The notes below the pieces were generated by a model, which was not told where the DNA came from, searched no databases, and saw only the letters and a program-made list of their open reading frames with translations. From assembly GCA_026545765.1 (NCBI GenBank), contig CM048839.1, forward strand, positions 20,088,566-20,152,565: 64,000 bases of DNA, in the 5' to 3' direction. Made by a program: the position numbers and the translations under genes. The DNA comes from Plantago major. Its lineage: Eukaryota > Streptophyta > Magnoliopsida > Lamiales > Plantaginaceae. Of the stretch, positions 24,068-36,601 are shown one piece after another. Every line of letters begins with the position of its first letter. Position 1 is the first letter of the stretch.

Positions 24068-24199
24068 GATGATAATGCCAGAGCAGAAATCCTATTGCCA
24101 GAGCAATTTTAGTTATTTGTGACACTTTTTGTGAGACATATTAAATCTATAAAATAAAAATTGCTTTGCCATTATTACTTCTGCTCTGACATTATCATT
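24068..24199. mobile_element. small palindromic MITE upstream of AUG6
   Basis: The left arm GATGATAATGCCAGAGCAGAA pairs with the right arm TTCTGCTCTGACATTATCAT, giving about 20 bp of near-perfect terminal inversion in a 132-bp AT-rich unit. No clear target duplication. It lies about 190 bp upstream of the AUG6 start codon, next to a GAAA microsatellite (about 24,046-24,065). Confidence 0.55.
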
Positions 24200-25321
24200 T
24201 ACCAAAAAAACTCCAAAAGGTATCAAAATAAATACTAGAAGTAGTTTTTTATCCAAAAATGGACCATCTATATCTATATAAAAAGAAGACATTTTCAACC
24301 CTTGTGGTGAAGCCATGTAATATGCTGACCTTGCAAAATACTTGATTCTGATTGGTCGAAATTTGTTAGTGTTGGCCAAACGAATGTTTTGATTGGCTAG
24401 GAAAAAAAAAATAAAATCTGACTGTATTCCTCCAGCTCTTATTGGCGCCCACACATCGACTCCTCAGGGTGACGCTTATTCTTTCATTTAATTCTTCAGC
24501 ATATCGATGCCCAAATCTATCTTTAATACTAAAAGCAAACCTAAATAACACACTTCGGGGCATTACACCAAACCTCAGCAAAATTTCGGAGTATTGTAGC
24601 CCTCCTCCATTTACATAAAATTTTCATCAATCCATAATCATTGATAACGAGTTTATACTCAAGAATTCATGTCATTCTTTTTATTTTTTTGATATCATTA
24701 CTCTGTTTGGTTTAATATTTTGTTTTTGGGATATCTGATGATACTTTTGAGTGAATTCACTCTGTTTGAATTCATGTGGTTTTATGGAGTAGTTAATTAT
24801 GCATCTGAACACATAAATTTATTTGAATTTATTAGACTTTTTTAAGACTGCAATCCCAATTCTTAATTCATATTGCCGCAAATTATAAAACTTTCTTCTT
24901 TATATGTTTTTGAGAGCATGCTTAATACATGTTTCTAGCTTCTTTATTTCAAGAGAACCAGTTTTCTATTCTATGGTATTACATTTTGCACCAGCTACAT
25001 AAATTAATCTCAGAAAAGCAAACAATGAAAGATCCAAGCTTGAAAATTAACTTCCTCCCTGCAATGGTCGAAGGCACGTCCTCCTTGCAAGTTTTGATTA
25101 AGTTTTTTGTTGGTCAGAAAATTTATAAGCAAATGGATCCACCGCTAATTACTAATAAGAGATCTGTCACACGACTCACAGACCAGAATGTCCTCATAAT
25201 TAGAGGCTCAACATAGTTCAATAAAATTGAACCGAACAGTGACCTTAAAGGTTTAGAAGTTACTTTAAGCACTTAATGGGTGAAAATAGTTCTTGATTTA
25301 TAAATATTTTCAGCGTTTGAA

Positions 25322-25633
25322 TTGCTTACTTACGTGTTAAAATACTTACAGCGTTTGAAAAATAAGGGTGGAAAATTAGACAAGGAGGTCAATAAGGGAA
25401 GAGGTCCTTATTGTTTTAAGATGGGTTGCCAAAATGTTCACAAAATTTGCTCATTGGTGCAGGATGAAGGGAAAACTCCAAAATTCGTCCAACTTTACAT
25501 ATACGACACTGAACACGATATTGACAACATGCTCAATGCTCTGGTGAGTCTCCTTAAACAACTACACTTAATTTTATGAAATATTTTGCATAATTCGTTT
25601 AATACAAACTATTCGTCATGCATTAGCTAGCGT

Positions 25634-25683
<50 letters not shown>

Positions 25684-28600
25684 TACGCGATGATAATTAA
25701 CTTATAATCTTATTATGATAAAGCCGGGCAAATGGAGTTCGTGAGGAAACTTCTACCGCGACATTAATCAAGGATATGTTGGCTGAGTACAATCCATATG
25801 CCAAAGTTTACAGGATGGCCAGAGATCACATCTCACTTAATGATGCCCATGAGGTAGGCCTTCAACTTATTGCAAAACACCAGAGGGATGGACGGATTTA
25901 CAATTTGCCTAATGCATCATAAGTAGCTGCTATAGTAGAGGGTGATGTCGAGAACTTGCATGCTAAAGGGGATATCATGATTGAGATGAGGAATGGTGAC
26001 CTGCAGTGCATAAGTGAGTTTCTTCCATGTACCTCCCTCTTCAATATCCACTACTTTTCATCCATTGAGAAGACGGTTGGTATGCCGATATTCCAAGAAG
26101 CATTTTGAGCAAGAGGCCAAATCTTACTCTGAAGGAGTTCTTAGCTTTCCGGATACAAGATAGAGAGAATGAAGGTCATCAGCTCATACTTGGCAGGATG
26201 TTATTTCAACAATCCATCGTTGATTCTTATTTGATGATGGAGTCGCAACGTCTTCAGTGGATTCGTCACAATCAGCCAAAAAAAATCGTGGCGATTCATA
26301 CAAGAAATTGACTAATGCGATAGATGAGGGTCAGACAGAGACATCCTCGGTTGGTAGGTCTTTAATATTGTCATCGACTTTCACGGGAGACATGAGATGG
26401 TTTCAACAAATGTATCAAGATTTCATGGCCATTTGCAAGTATTTGGGTTATCCATGCCTGTTTATTACATTTACGTGCAACCCAAAGTGGCCAGAAATTA
26501 CGAGGCATGTTGAGCGTCTTGGCTTAAGAGCTGAAGATAGGCCAGATATATTATGCCGAGGTTTCAAGATGAAACTTGATGAGCTAATCGGGGATTTGAA
26601 AGACATACATATGTTTGGCAAGCCCAAAGCACGTGAGTTTGATACATTTTTTATATTACATTTTACTTTATTTTTTTGCTTTCATGATATTTCACAACAT
26701 ATATATAATAACGTTCATTTAATGCTCCATGATATTTCACAACATATTTATAATAGCGTTGATAGTAAAATATCCTAAGTTTTTATAACGGTCTAATTCA
26801 TAAGTTCATTTCAATAGAGATTATCCTACATTAGTAAAGGACTATAAAACCAAGTATAAGTTGTGATCTAAACTTTAAGATGTGACTTAGCATTCTCTCA
26901 TTCTTTCAGTTATATACACCATTGAGTTTCAAAAGCGAGGTCTCCCGCATGCCCATATATTAGTCTTTCCCAAGGCACAGGATGAGGATAGAATTAAACA
27001 CAACATTGATGACCATATATGTGCCGAGCTACCCGACAAAGATGCCGAGCCTGAGTTATATGAGGTTGTTGCAAACAACACGGTCCATGGTCCTTGCGGT
27101 CCGACCAAACCTACTTCTCTGTGCATGGAAAGCAATAGATGCACTAAATTTTTTCCTAGAAGTTTTAATGACCATACATTCATAGATGATAATGGATATC
27201 ACGTCTATAGAATGAGGGACACTGGTGCAGTAGTGAATAAAAATGGCGTTTCACTTGACAACATGTACTTCTCATGGACTCCAATTTATTATTTTATTTT
27301 ATCTACATTAATTTATGTTAAACATATTTATATGGTCAAGAACTTTATTTATGCTTATTAATACTATATAATGTAAAATAGATATGTGGTTCCATATAAC
27401 CCCGAACTGATGCTCAAATACCAAGCGCACATCAACATTGAATGTTGTAACAACCATCGATCAATAAAGTATCTTTTCAAGTACATATCCAAAGGAAGTG
27501 ATAGAACTGGGGTAAATTTCATTGATAGATAAAACGGAGATGAGATTATAAGGCATATGGATTGTCGTTATGTGTCTACATGTGAAGTAATGTGGAGAAT
27601 ATTGGAATTCCCACTGCACTATAGGATTCCTTCGGACGAGCGATTGTCCTTCCATTTGGAGAATGAACAGTTTGTTCCTTTCAGAGATGGTGATTACATG
27701 CCACAACAAAGCCACTATTAAACAATCACAATTCCTTCAATGGTTCGAGCTAAACAAAATAGATCCTGAAGCTCGAAAGCTCACTTATGCCGAAATTCCT
27801 CGTTATTATTGTTGGAAGAACGATAAGAAAATATGGTCCCGTAGGAAAACAAAGCAGCAGTATGTCGGTAGAATGTATAATATTCCAATGGCATGTGGAG
27901 ACATGTACTATAAGAGACTCATGCTGAATCATGTTAGGGGAGCCACTTGCTTCGAGGATGTTAGAACGGTGAACGGTGTTGTGCACGGATGTCACAAGGA
28001 TGCATGCGGCGCTATGGGTCTCTTATTCGATGATGGAGAGTATATTAGTAGCTTGAAAGAGGCAAGTATGTGGGGATCTGCAAGTTTTCTACGCCACCTT
28101 TTCACGATTATGTTGTTATCACGCAGCATGTCGAGGCCTGAGGAAGTGTGGAATAAAACATGGCAGTTATTATCAGATGATGTTCTATACAATCAGCGAA
28201 CAAATTCCCGCAATCCAGGTACAATAATTGTAAATAATTAATGAACATTTCCTACATCTAATAGCTATCAACTTAATTTTCGTATGGAATTCTTCATGTA
28301 AAATTCGTTCATCTCCACTTAGATTTGAAGCTCACCGATGAGCAAATAATGAACATTGCTCTCATGGAAGGAGAGAAGTTGCTTAAGAGAAACTGCAACA
28401 GTCTAAGTTCATTTGATGGTATGCCGGTGCAGACAATTCTGTTATAAACAATGCTACAAATCCATTCATTGCTAATGAGATGTGCTATGATAGAGATGCA
28501 ATGAGAGTTGAGCACGATGGTTAATTTTTACCCACGCTTGACTGATGAGCAGCGTGCCATATATGAGAAGATTATGTCTGTTGTTGATGGCCGAAATGGA

Positions 28601-29442
28601 GGAGTATTCTTCCTATACGGCTACGGAGGTACGGAAAAGACCTTTATATGGAGAACTTTGTGCTCTGGTTTGAGGGCTAGATGAGATATTGTACTTCCAG
28701 TTGCATCCAGCGAGACCGCATCACTACTTCTTCCTAGGGGTAGGACGGCGCATTCGAGATTCGATATACCATTGAAAATTCACGAGGACTCGACATGCAG
28801 CAAGCTTAGACATGATTCAGAGGTCACTGGCCTGCTTAAGGAGACCAGACTTATTATTTGGGATGAGGCTCCCATGACAAACCGACATTGTTTGAAGCAC
28901 TCGATAGGAGTTTGAGAGATGTGATGGGACGTCCTGGTGGGGTGGTGATTGTCTTCGGCAGAGACTTCCGACATATTTTGCCCGTTATTCTAGGAGGAAG
29001 TAGGTATGTTATCGTGAACATCGCTCTCTGCTCATCTAGGATATGGGATGCATATGAGGTGCTTCAGATGACAAAGAACATGCGATTGCATGTAACTAAT
29101 CTAGGATTTATATGGTATCCTTATACTTATTTCATGTTGAACTTATGTTTTTTTAACGTCCAATTTATTGCTACACAGTCCGGTTCGTCAGGAGACGAAA
29201 GAATTTGCTGAGTGGATACTGCAAGTCGGTGATGGCATTGCCAGTGAACCTAATGACGGCGAGGTTGATATCAAGATCCCCGAATATTTACTTCTTCGAG
29301 AAGTAATTCATCCCATTTCAACCATAGTCGATAGTACATACCCTTCATTGTTGGAGCACTTAGCCGACCCATCACTTGACCCGGAATATTTTCATCATCG
29401 GGCTGTCTTTGCACCTTCAAATGAAATAGTTGATGAGATAAA
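25322..29442 (+). pseudogene. Helitron Rep-helicase pseudogene, 5' part
   Basis: This would encode the rolling-circle Rep/helicase. In order: an N-terminal Helitron region (GRGPYCFKMG, LYIYDTEHDIDN); a helicase-like N domain (DGRIYNLPNAS, then FITFTCNPKWPEI near 26,460); the HUH nuclease motif in LPHAHILVF near 26,945; the tyrosine region [10 protein letters not shown] near 27,470; and PIF1 from about 28,530. PIF1 has GYGGTEKT at 28,616-28,645, where the Walker A glycine before Lys is Glu, and IIWDEAPM near 28,855. A probable intron lies at about 26,640-26,905. Many stops and frameshifts are present (for example TAA near 25,920, frameshift near 26,290, TAG near 28,682). Coding similarity stops at EIVDEIN, where a solo LTR begins. 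Confidence 0.85.
25637..25681. repeat. (AT)n microsatellite inside the Helitron
   Basis: About 22 uninterrupted AT dinucleotides, between coding remnants and probably intronic. Confidence 0.95.
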
Positions 29443-30512
29443 TGTTAGGAATATCTGTTTAGATTTTGATCAGCAACCTAATGACTTATCTTAGCTCATA
29501 AAGATGCTTAGTACTCTTAGTTCACTTGAACACTGTAAAAGAGGAAAATCACTAAGTATGATTAGTCTAGCAAATCTTGTATAGGATGTTAGTCTCTGAA
29601 TGTAATTTTTTTTAGTTAAAGAAGACGAAGAAGGAAGCATCCAAGCAAAGGAACTCATTTCCAGAAGACTGAAGATTGCTCAAGATTACTAAAGACTAAG
29701 GAGAAAAGTCTCCTCAGATACCTATGTCCAGATATCTTAAAGAAACAAGTGTTTTTCACTAAGCAAGTTTTGCAAAATATATCTGAGAACACAAGGTTTC
29801 TGAACGAGGAAAAGTGCCCACAGAAACCTACACTCAGATACCTTGGATAAAACTATGTTTCTGGGAAACAATGCTTCAACAGGTATCTGGAGATGTGAAG
29901 GTCTCTGGAAAGGGACATGCAATGCTTCAGAAAGTGTGCATAGTTCCGTTGGCACTACAGGACAAAAATAGTACAATGCAATAAATGCGCAGACAGAGAC
30001 ATCTGAACAAAAGAGGAAATCTCTGAAAAGAGACAACGTCTTCTGCAATACTATTTTCAGATATCAATAGTTTGAATTTGAATTGAGCCTAACAGATACT
30101 ATTCAAACGGCTTCAAATTCAACTATAAATATCATCACTTAGAATGCTTGAAACACACCTTGAACTTACACACAGAACGAACTTATTCATTCAAGCATAC
30201 AAGCCTTCAACCTACTTACTCTTCAGCTTACAGTTGTGACTAAGCTCTTGAATTCTAAGTAGCACAAAAGTTCTAAGTGTCATGATCCTTAACAAGCATT
30301 GCTATCTGTGAAGGAGTTGAATCAAAAGATCAAGTATCTGAGTTTCATTCTCCATAATAGTTAACATAGACTTGGGTCAGTAAAGAACATATCACACACA
30401 TTGTGAAGTGTGTTAAGTGATTCTTGTTCTATAGAGTATTATTAAATAACTGAAAACTTAGTAAGACTACTCACCAGACAAACCTTCATAACCAACACCT
30501 TAAAACGGCGTG

Positions 30513-30660
30513 GAGTACAGGAAGTACTTAGTTTGGGAAACTAAGGAATAACTCCAAGGTTACTGAGCATAGGAAGTACTTAGTTTGGAAAACTAAGGAA
30601 TAGCTCAAAGGTTTCTGAGTATAGGAAGTACTTGGCTAGGAGTCGGGGAATAACTCAGGG
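30513..30660. repeat. 52-bp tandem repeat in the solo Copia LTR
   Basis: AGGAAGTACTT occurs at 30519, 30571 and 30623 with conserved surroundings (AAACTAAGGAATA.CTC.AAGGTT.CTGAG), giving 2.8 copies of a 52-bp unit. Confidence 0.85.
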
Positions 30661-30991
30661 GGAACACTTGGTTGGGAACCTAGTGTATTTTAGGAATTGA
30701 GAGAAGATATTTGTAAGGTGAACTCAATTATCTGTCTTAGTGGATTCCAGGTCTGAGAAAGGCCGAAGTGGATTATTTGAAGGATTACGCCACCTTCGAA
30801 TACCACTATAAAAGACGTGTTATTTACTTTCAACAATTTACTTATCGTTCTCTTTATCCAGCTAAGTATTTAAACACATTATATCTTGCTGAGCACGTGC
30901 ACTTATCACAGAAAAGTCTTCCGCTCTCTGACTGTGTTTATCGACAAAAGTTGTAAAAGACTATTCACCCCCCCCCCCTCTAGTCTTTTCT

Positions 30992-31882
30992 TGTTGAGGG
31001 GTTGAGCATCAAACACTAACTAAACTACTACAAGTCCCTAATTATGGTCCGCCTCCAACTAGAAGTCCGGCCTGATGACTTGGTCCGAGCCGGAACACCT
31101 GAGAAGACTAAGTGGGGGGGGGGGGGGGGCAGATAAATAACCCGGTTTGCTAGATGTCAAACCGGGAAGAGACTTTACTCAAGAGAGAGAGGAAGGCTCT
31201 CAATGTAGTAGTTATAAGGAAGGTTATCATGTCCTAAAACTTACCTTAAGGTCTTGGACCTTGTGTTATATTTATAGTTATCATGTACTTATGATGAGGT
31301 TCATAAGATGATGCTAAGTGTATGTTCAGGATTTGGACAACAATGCTTCCTTGGCCCATGACCCAATAGTATGTGGGGGTCCAATACTATTAGATCGGTC
31401 TGGGAGGGTAGATCGGTCCTTTTACCCCTCAGAGTACTATTCCCGCTGATGGGTCCGTGTGAGACCTTTTAGAATGATCCGAGCTCTGTTGAGTTGGTAT
31501 GTTCCTAGGTAGCTCAGTGACGGTCCGAGATACTAGCTGCTCGCGGAAGTATCTTGGAGGTTCCAGTGCATATGTTTGGTCTTATTGTCAAGGTGGCGTC
31601 CGAGTTTATCTCGTCCGGTCCGTTTGGCATCCTAGGACTGACAGTGTGTGGTACTCGGTGAGACCATGTGACCTCTTGTCAGGTTCGAAAGTCGTGCACC
31701 TGGCTAGGTCGGACCAGCTGAAGAGGTGTATTGAGTTGAGCATACTGATTGATCCGGAAGGCTTTCCTTAAGGCGGACTAGCCAAGATCGGATAAGTACT
31801 GAATTGGCTATTTTAGCCTTGATGCGCTATAGGACACGCTCTATGGCGCCCCTAACGGATTGGACATATATCCGTATCAACA
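30992..31882 (-). repeat. 3' LTR of Tat copy 1 (891 bp)
   Basis: Matches 43716-46388 apart from the insertion at 44420-46201. In element orientation it starts TGTTGATACGG and ends CCCCTCAACA. A run of 16 G lies at 31114-31129 on the plus strand. Confidence 0.9.
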
Positions 31883-31897
31883 TATGTCCCCCTAGTT
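31883..31897 (-). other. polypurine tract of Tat copy 1
   Basis: On the minus strand AACTAGGGGGACATA directly precedes the 3' LTR, the position of the plus-strand primer. The second Tat element has a near-identical tract at 49659-49673. Confidence 0.65.
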
Positions 31898-32447
31898 TCT
31901 AAGTATCTTAGTAGAAGATAGTTGTGGAACTATGAGTGAAGGAACAAGTGTGTTTAGGAGTGTGTCTGAATCGTTAAATGTGAGGGAGAAAATCCCTTCT
32001 TTTCGTGCTAAAAATCCGTATCCGTGTTTCAGGAAATTAATATATCTCTCTCTCCCCCCCCCCTTTTCGTTCTACAGTCCGAGTTAGGAAAAATCTCGGA
32101 CTGTAAAAGGAAAAGGTATTTGTATCCGAGATATATCGAGATCCGAGTACGGTTTTTTAGGATTTGAAGTGGTCTCTTATGGAGGAGTGTGTAGGAAGTA
32201 ATCCGTTGGGCTGGATATGTGAAATGGTTCACCTGGGCAGATGAATAGTGATCCAAGAGGCCCAATAAGTCGTCCGTCTAGCCTATGAGTGAGGATCCCG
32301 AGATAGTGGTGAATTTCCAAAGTAAATTTAATGGGGTGTTATGTAATTTCGCCAAATGTGAACCTATGCAACCATTGGATTGAAATGATCAACGGCTACG
32401 GTTGAAATCCAAGTGATGTGATGCTTCATCTTCCCCAACTATCCCTC

Positions 32448-32455
32448 TATAAATA
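32448..32455 (+). promoter_or_regulatory. TATA box for the plus-strand extra gene of Tat copy 1
   Basis: CTATAAATAG lies upstream of a leader intron and the ATG at 33168. The other Tat element has the same CCCTCTATAAATAG at the equivalent place (50294-50301), so the site appears conserved. Confidence 0.65.
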
Positions 32456-33167
32456 GTTGCCAGGCCTGTCATTGTCACACTTTAGCCAAATTGATTCCAG
32501 AGCAATCTTAAGCAATCCGAGCAAGTAACTAACTTCCGAGCAAGCAAGGTTAAGAGTGAGTAATCAGATCTGCCGTGTAAGTCGTTGTCGGAAAGCTAGC
32601 AAGGCTTCATCGTCCGTCAATCTTTCTCCAGCTACTTTATCAAGTAAGTAAATCTAGCTTTCTCTAAATTTCGAGTATTGTTTCTTCTACCGCGGATGCA
32701 TGTATGCTTTGTGGAATTTCCGTGCTTGTATGCCGTAGAGATAGATATTGTTTCTTCTACCGCGGATGCATGTATGCTTCTTTTGCCAAGTAATGTGTCG
32801 TATGTTGAGTTTTGGTTACTCTAGTATCGCATGCGTTCTGTAGTTGAACTTATGGTATCAATTTGTAGGTATGACTCGTAGATTTGCCTTGTAAATGTGC
32901 CATGTATGGTAGAATATAGTGCCAGTAGGCTTGTTGAATTTTCTATTATGGCACCTTGTATGGTAGACATTAGTGCCAATTGGCACATAGAACTCCCCTG
33001 TGGCGTGACCCTGCGTGTCAAGGTAGGTGCCAATAGGTAGAATCAGTGACCCATAGGAACGCACCGTGAAGTGGGGTTTTTTCGGACCATGGGACCTAAT
33101 AAGATACTTAAACGAACTCTCGGACGATCACAACATCATTTTCTGTTCCGTTTCCTTGTGCCCTAGG

Positions 33168-35817
33168 ATGTCCGGGAGCGATAGTCAGAATCAACACGAA
33201 GCTCACGATTATGATGATGGATCAAACCAAGGATCCGAATCTGTTATGGTGACCTCGTCCGCATCAGACCAGTCGGGATTGGAGATTCCGTAAAACAACC
33301 TTCCTACGGAGGAATGGAACGCGGACGTTGTGGAGGTTGTCTCTTCTGGGGATTCAGATGTTGGGCAAGGGGTCCGTGGTACTGCTGCTGCTCAGAATGA
33401 TGCGGTGTATAGCCAGGGAAATGTTGTGAGAACAAGGGTGCGAGTCCAATCTCGGACCATCGGTAGTGGTGGTATATCGGCTGGTGGAAGTGTGCCTCAG
33501 ATGGAGCAAGGAGGTGATACTGATCGGGAGGCAGATGATGTAGAGATGTTTGAGGCTGGTGAGGAGGACCGTGTTGTGGCGGAAACAGGTCCGACCAACC
33601 CAGGTACGTCTAGGAGACCCGAAGTTGATGAAGAGGAGGAGGAAGAAGGAGAGGAAGATGAGGATGACGAGGAAGAGGAGGAGGAAGCCTCTCAAACCAC
33701 TCGTCCGCGGGGACGTTCCGGGCGGAACAATCGCCAGATTGTTCTTCATCCTAGAATGCTTGCGCATCCTAATCCGCCCCTTACTGCTGTTCATGGAGCT
33801 CAGGCGGCACGGACTAAATTCCCTCGTCCTTCGTCCGCTGTTGTAATAGCTGATCCATACGGTGAACTTAACGTGGACGGTCTTCTTCCCACATGTCCGT
33901 CCAAGGTGAAGCCTGAGGATATTCCAGAGTGGAGGCGGAAGTGGGAAATCCCTGAGTCCATCGAAATCATGGTTTCGGAGCCGGGGCATGCCTTTTATAA
34001 TCCGCCCGCTGGATACATGTGTGTCCACGAAGCGGCATTCTCCTGCGGATGAAAGGTCCCCATTGCCTCCGAGTTCAAGCACATCTTGAATCATATAGGG
34101 ATAAGTCCAAGCCAGGTTATCCCCAAATCCTTGGGAAACCTTATTTGTTTTGCGGTTTTCTGTGCGAAGAAGGGGCAGCCGGTCAATTTTGAGAATTTCC
34201 GGCAGTTGTTTAATGTAACTTTTAGTCCTGGGAATCCCCTCTTCTACACTTTTGTAAATAGAAAATCATACAACTTCATCTCTGATCCCATCTCCTCGCT
34301 CGGATCAAAGTGGTGGGAGAAGTACATCTTCGTGCAGATGGCTTTGAAGCCTGGGGAGTCCGCGAGGAGACGAGAACAGTGGGGGTTGCCCAAGAAGTTT
34401 CTAAGGGAGAGTATCCCGGACTGGCGCCCTCTCCCCAAGAATGTGGCTCCGTGGGTGGCGGAGATCCACAAGAAAAATAAACCACCAACTTATCCGTTCC
34501 ACGCATTGATCTATCAGCCGCTGCCATACTTGTGCGGACTGACTGACGTCGGAGGGAAGACCGACTTCTATAAGGATCCCTAACTTAGGATTTTTTTTCA
34601 AATGTCATGCATGATTGTTCCATAGTTGTCCGCTGTTCATGGTGTTATGGATCCGTATCTGACATTGTTTGTTCCTTCTGCAGCTTACTGGTTTGAGTAC
34701 ATAATGTCGACCCTGTGCAAAAGGAAGAAGCAGGAGAGAGAGAAGTAAGCCCTCGAGCTTTCCACTGGCCAAAGGGCCAGAATTATCAATACGTCCGCGG
34801 GTTTGCCTATGGCAGACCCCAAAAATGCGGCCCTCTTTGCTGCTGAGGAGGAGCGACGGAAGAAGGCGGGTGAGGATCCGCAGGTCTTGGAGGTGCCCGA
34901 CAAGGGCAAAGGTCCTGCGACCCGCAGTACTACTGCGTCGAAGCCACCGATTGCAGGTGCTCCGAGGACATCTGGTCCTGGTGGTTCCGCTGCGTCCGCG
35001 CCTCCGGGGGATGTGTTGATGCGGGATGCCATCGTCTCTGGCAAGAAAAGGGGCGCGACCTTGGATGCACCTCCGGCATCGAAGAGGCAACAGTTCTTCG
35101 CTGTGCTGCCGTTATCTGACCAGGCGGCCATCGATGCGGAGTTCGAACGGAGTTGTGGGCTCCCCGAGGTTGAAAGGGTCGGATAGATCCACGAGCTGCA
35201 TCAAAGGGTAAGTAACTCTGTGTGTTTTTTCTTTCTTTGGTTTCAGCTTTTGTGTTAGAAATATAACTGCTGACATTACGGATTACTTGTAGCTCGGATG
35301 TATGATCAAGATCATGCAGTGGAAGGCTAGTGAGCGGGCCACTATTTAGGAAGACCTGCATAAGGCTTTGGCTGCATCCGCGGAGGAGGCGGAGAAGGTC
35401 AAACGGGCGGAGGCTCAATTGAAAAAGAATGATACGCTCATTGCCAAGTTGAAGGGTAGCTGGCAGGAGGTAAAGTCGGACTTGGAATGGCAGGAGAACT
35501 TTATCGATAAGTCGATGAAGGCATTCCTGGAGTCCAAGGACGCGCTCCTCGAAGATCTCCAGTTCGCCCGTCTTGAAGCTGTGAAGGACTTCATGAAGTC
35601 GGACTCCTTCAAGTTCTTTATGGCGGACAAGGCCGACGCTCTCCGCCTGGAGGGGTTCTCTTCCGCCATTGGCCAACTAAAGCAAAGGGGTTGGTGCCTC
35701 CAAACTTTAACTGGGCGGACGCTGGTGGGGTTGAAATCCCGGTGGAAATCGTCCCGGATGAGAGGTTAGCAGCGTGCAAGTTCGCGGAGGTGGTCACCGA
35801 GGATGGTGAGATTTAAA
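33168..35817 (+). pseudogene. antisense-strand extra gene of Tat copy 1 ('putative gypsy type transposon' domain), broken
   Basis: The gene has a leader intron (donor CAA/GTAAGTAA at 32644, acceptor CCCTAG/G just before the ATG). The protein starts MSGSDSQNQHE, then an acidic low-complexity region, then a PF04195-like domain (RRKWEIPESIEI, HAFYNPPAGYMCVHE, ISPSQVIPKSLGNLICF, FRQLFNV, KWWEKYIFVQ) to about 34,580. Later exons (34684-35207, 35293 onward) encode a Lys/Pro/Ala-rich stretch and a coiled-coil (AEEAEKVKRAEAQLKK). Breaks: TAA at 33291-33293, TGA at 34050-34052 where the second copy has Trp, a lost GT donor near 34,575, TAA at 34746, TAG near 35,347, and a frameshift near 35,690. The function of these proteins is not known. 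It is the counterpart of the gene at 50752-64000. Confidence 0.75.
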
Positions 35818-36600
35818 TCACCAATGGCGGACCTTTTCTCCCCAAATATGTCCCGAGGGCTATAGGGAAAGTGTGCTTCACACCATTCCATGAAAACATG
35901 AACTATCTGAAGGATTGGTACTTCATGCCTTCTCGGATCGTCGGCCATGACGCGGACTTCAACTTGTTCGAGAACATCAAGGCTACCTTTGATGCCGTTG
36001 CAGAATCACGCGCGGGCGCCTCGAATGCCAATCTGTCCTCCACAATCCGCCTACAACTGATGAAGCCGGACCAAGCCAGCCTCCCCCTCAATGAGAAGTC
36101 CGGCGTATGCCCCGTTGAAATACTGTAACTTTTGGAATACTTTTAATGGCACGGATCTGTTGCCGCGTACATTGATTTTTGAATTTGTCACAATAATGTA
36201 AGTACAATTATGCTTCTTTTCGATAAACCCGTGCTTTTGTTTCCATGCTCCCTTGACCCATCATGATATGCATAGTCTTAGTAGTCTGCATAAATATATA
36301 TCTCTTGCAAACGCGGATCTCTTGGAACGACATCTGATTCAAGACAATCAAACTATTAACTTGCTGATCTTCGGACTACTCAATAAGCTTAATCTTCGGA
36401 CGTTGCTGCAAATGACGTTTGTGGGACTTGCCGATGAATGATTACTCAGATACTTCTATAGGGAAGTTAAAAACATGGGCTCAATATGATCAGCTACGGT
36501 AAGCCCAAATGATCCAATACTGTCTGGCCCTTGCGGATGGCCCAAGCCCATCGTCGACGTCAGTCTTCTTACGTGGCGGACGCTAATTGGTTCGTCCTAT
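35818..36600. other. Tat copy 1 spacer between extra gene and second TATA box
   Basis: An open stretch at 35,871-36,126 (ending CPVEIL) follows the extra gene, may be its eroded last exon, and has no recognised domain. The rest is non-coding. Confidence 0.35.
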
Positions 36601-36601
36601 C

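Noticed and set aside
33354-34094. 246-codon minus-strand open frame
   Set aside because: Mirror of the acidic low-complexity part of the Tat extra gene; the PF04195-like motifs are on the plus strand.
34930-35676. 248-codon minus-strand open frame
   Set aside because: Shadow of the coiled-coil part of the same plus-strand extra gene.
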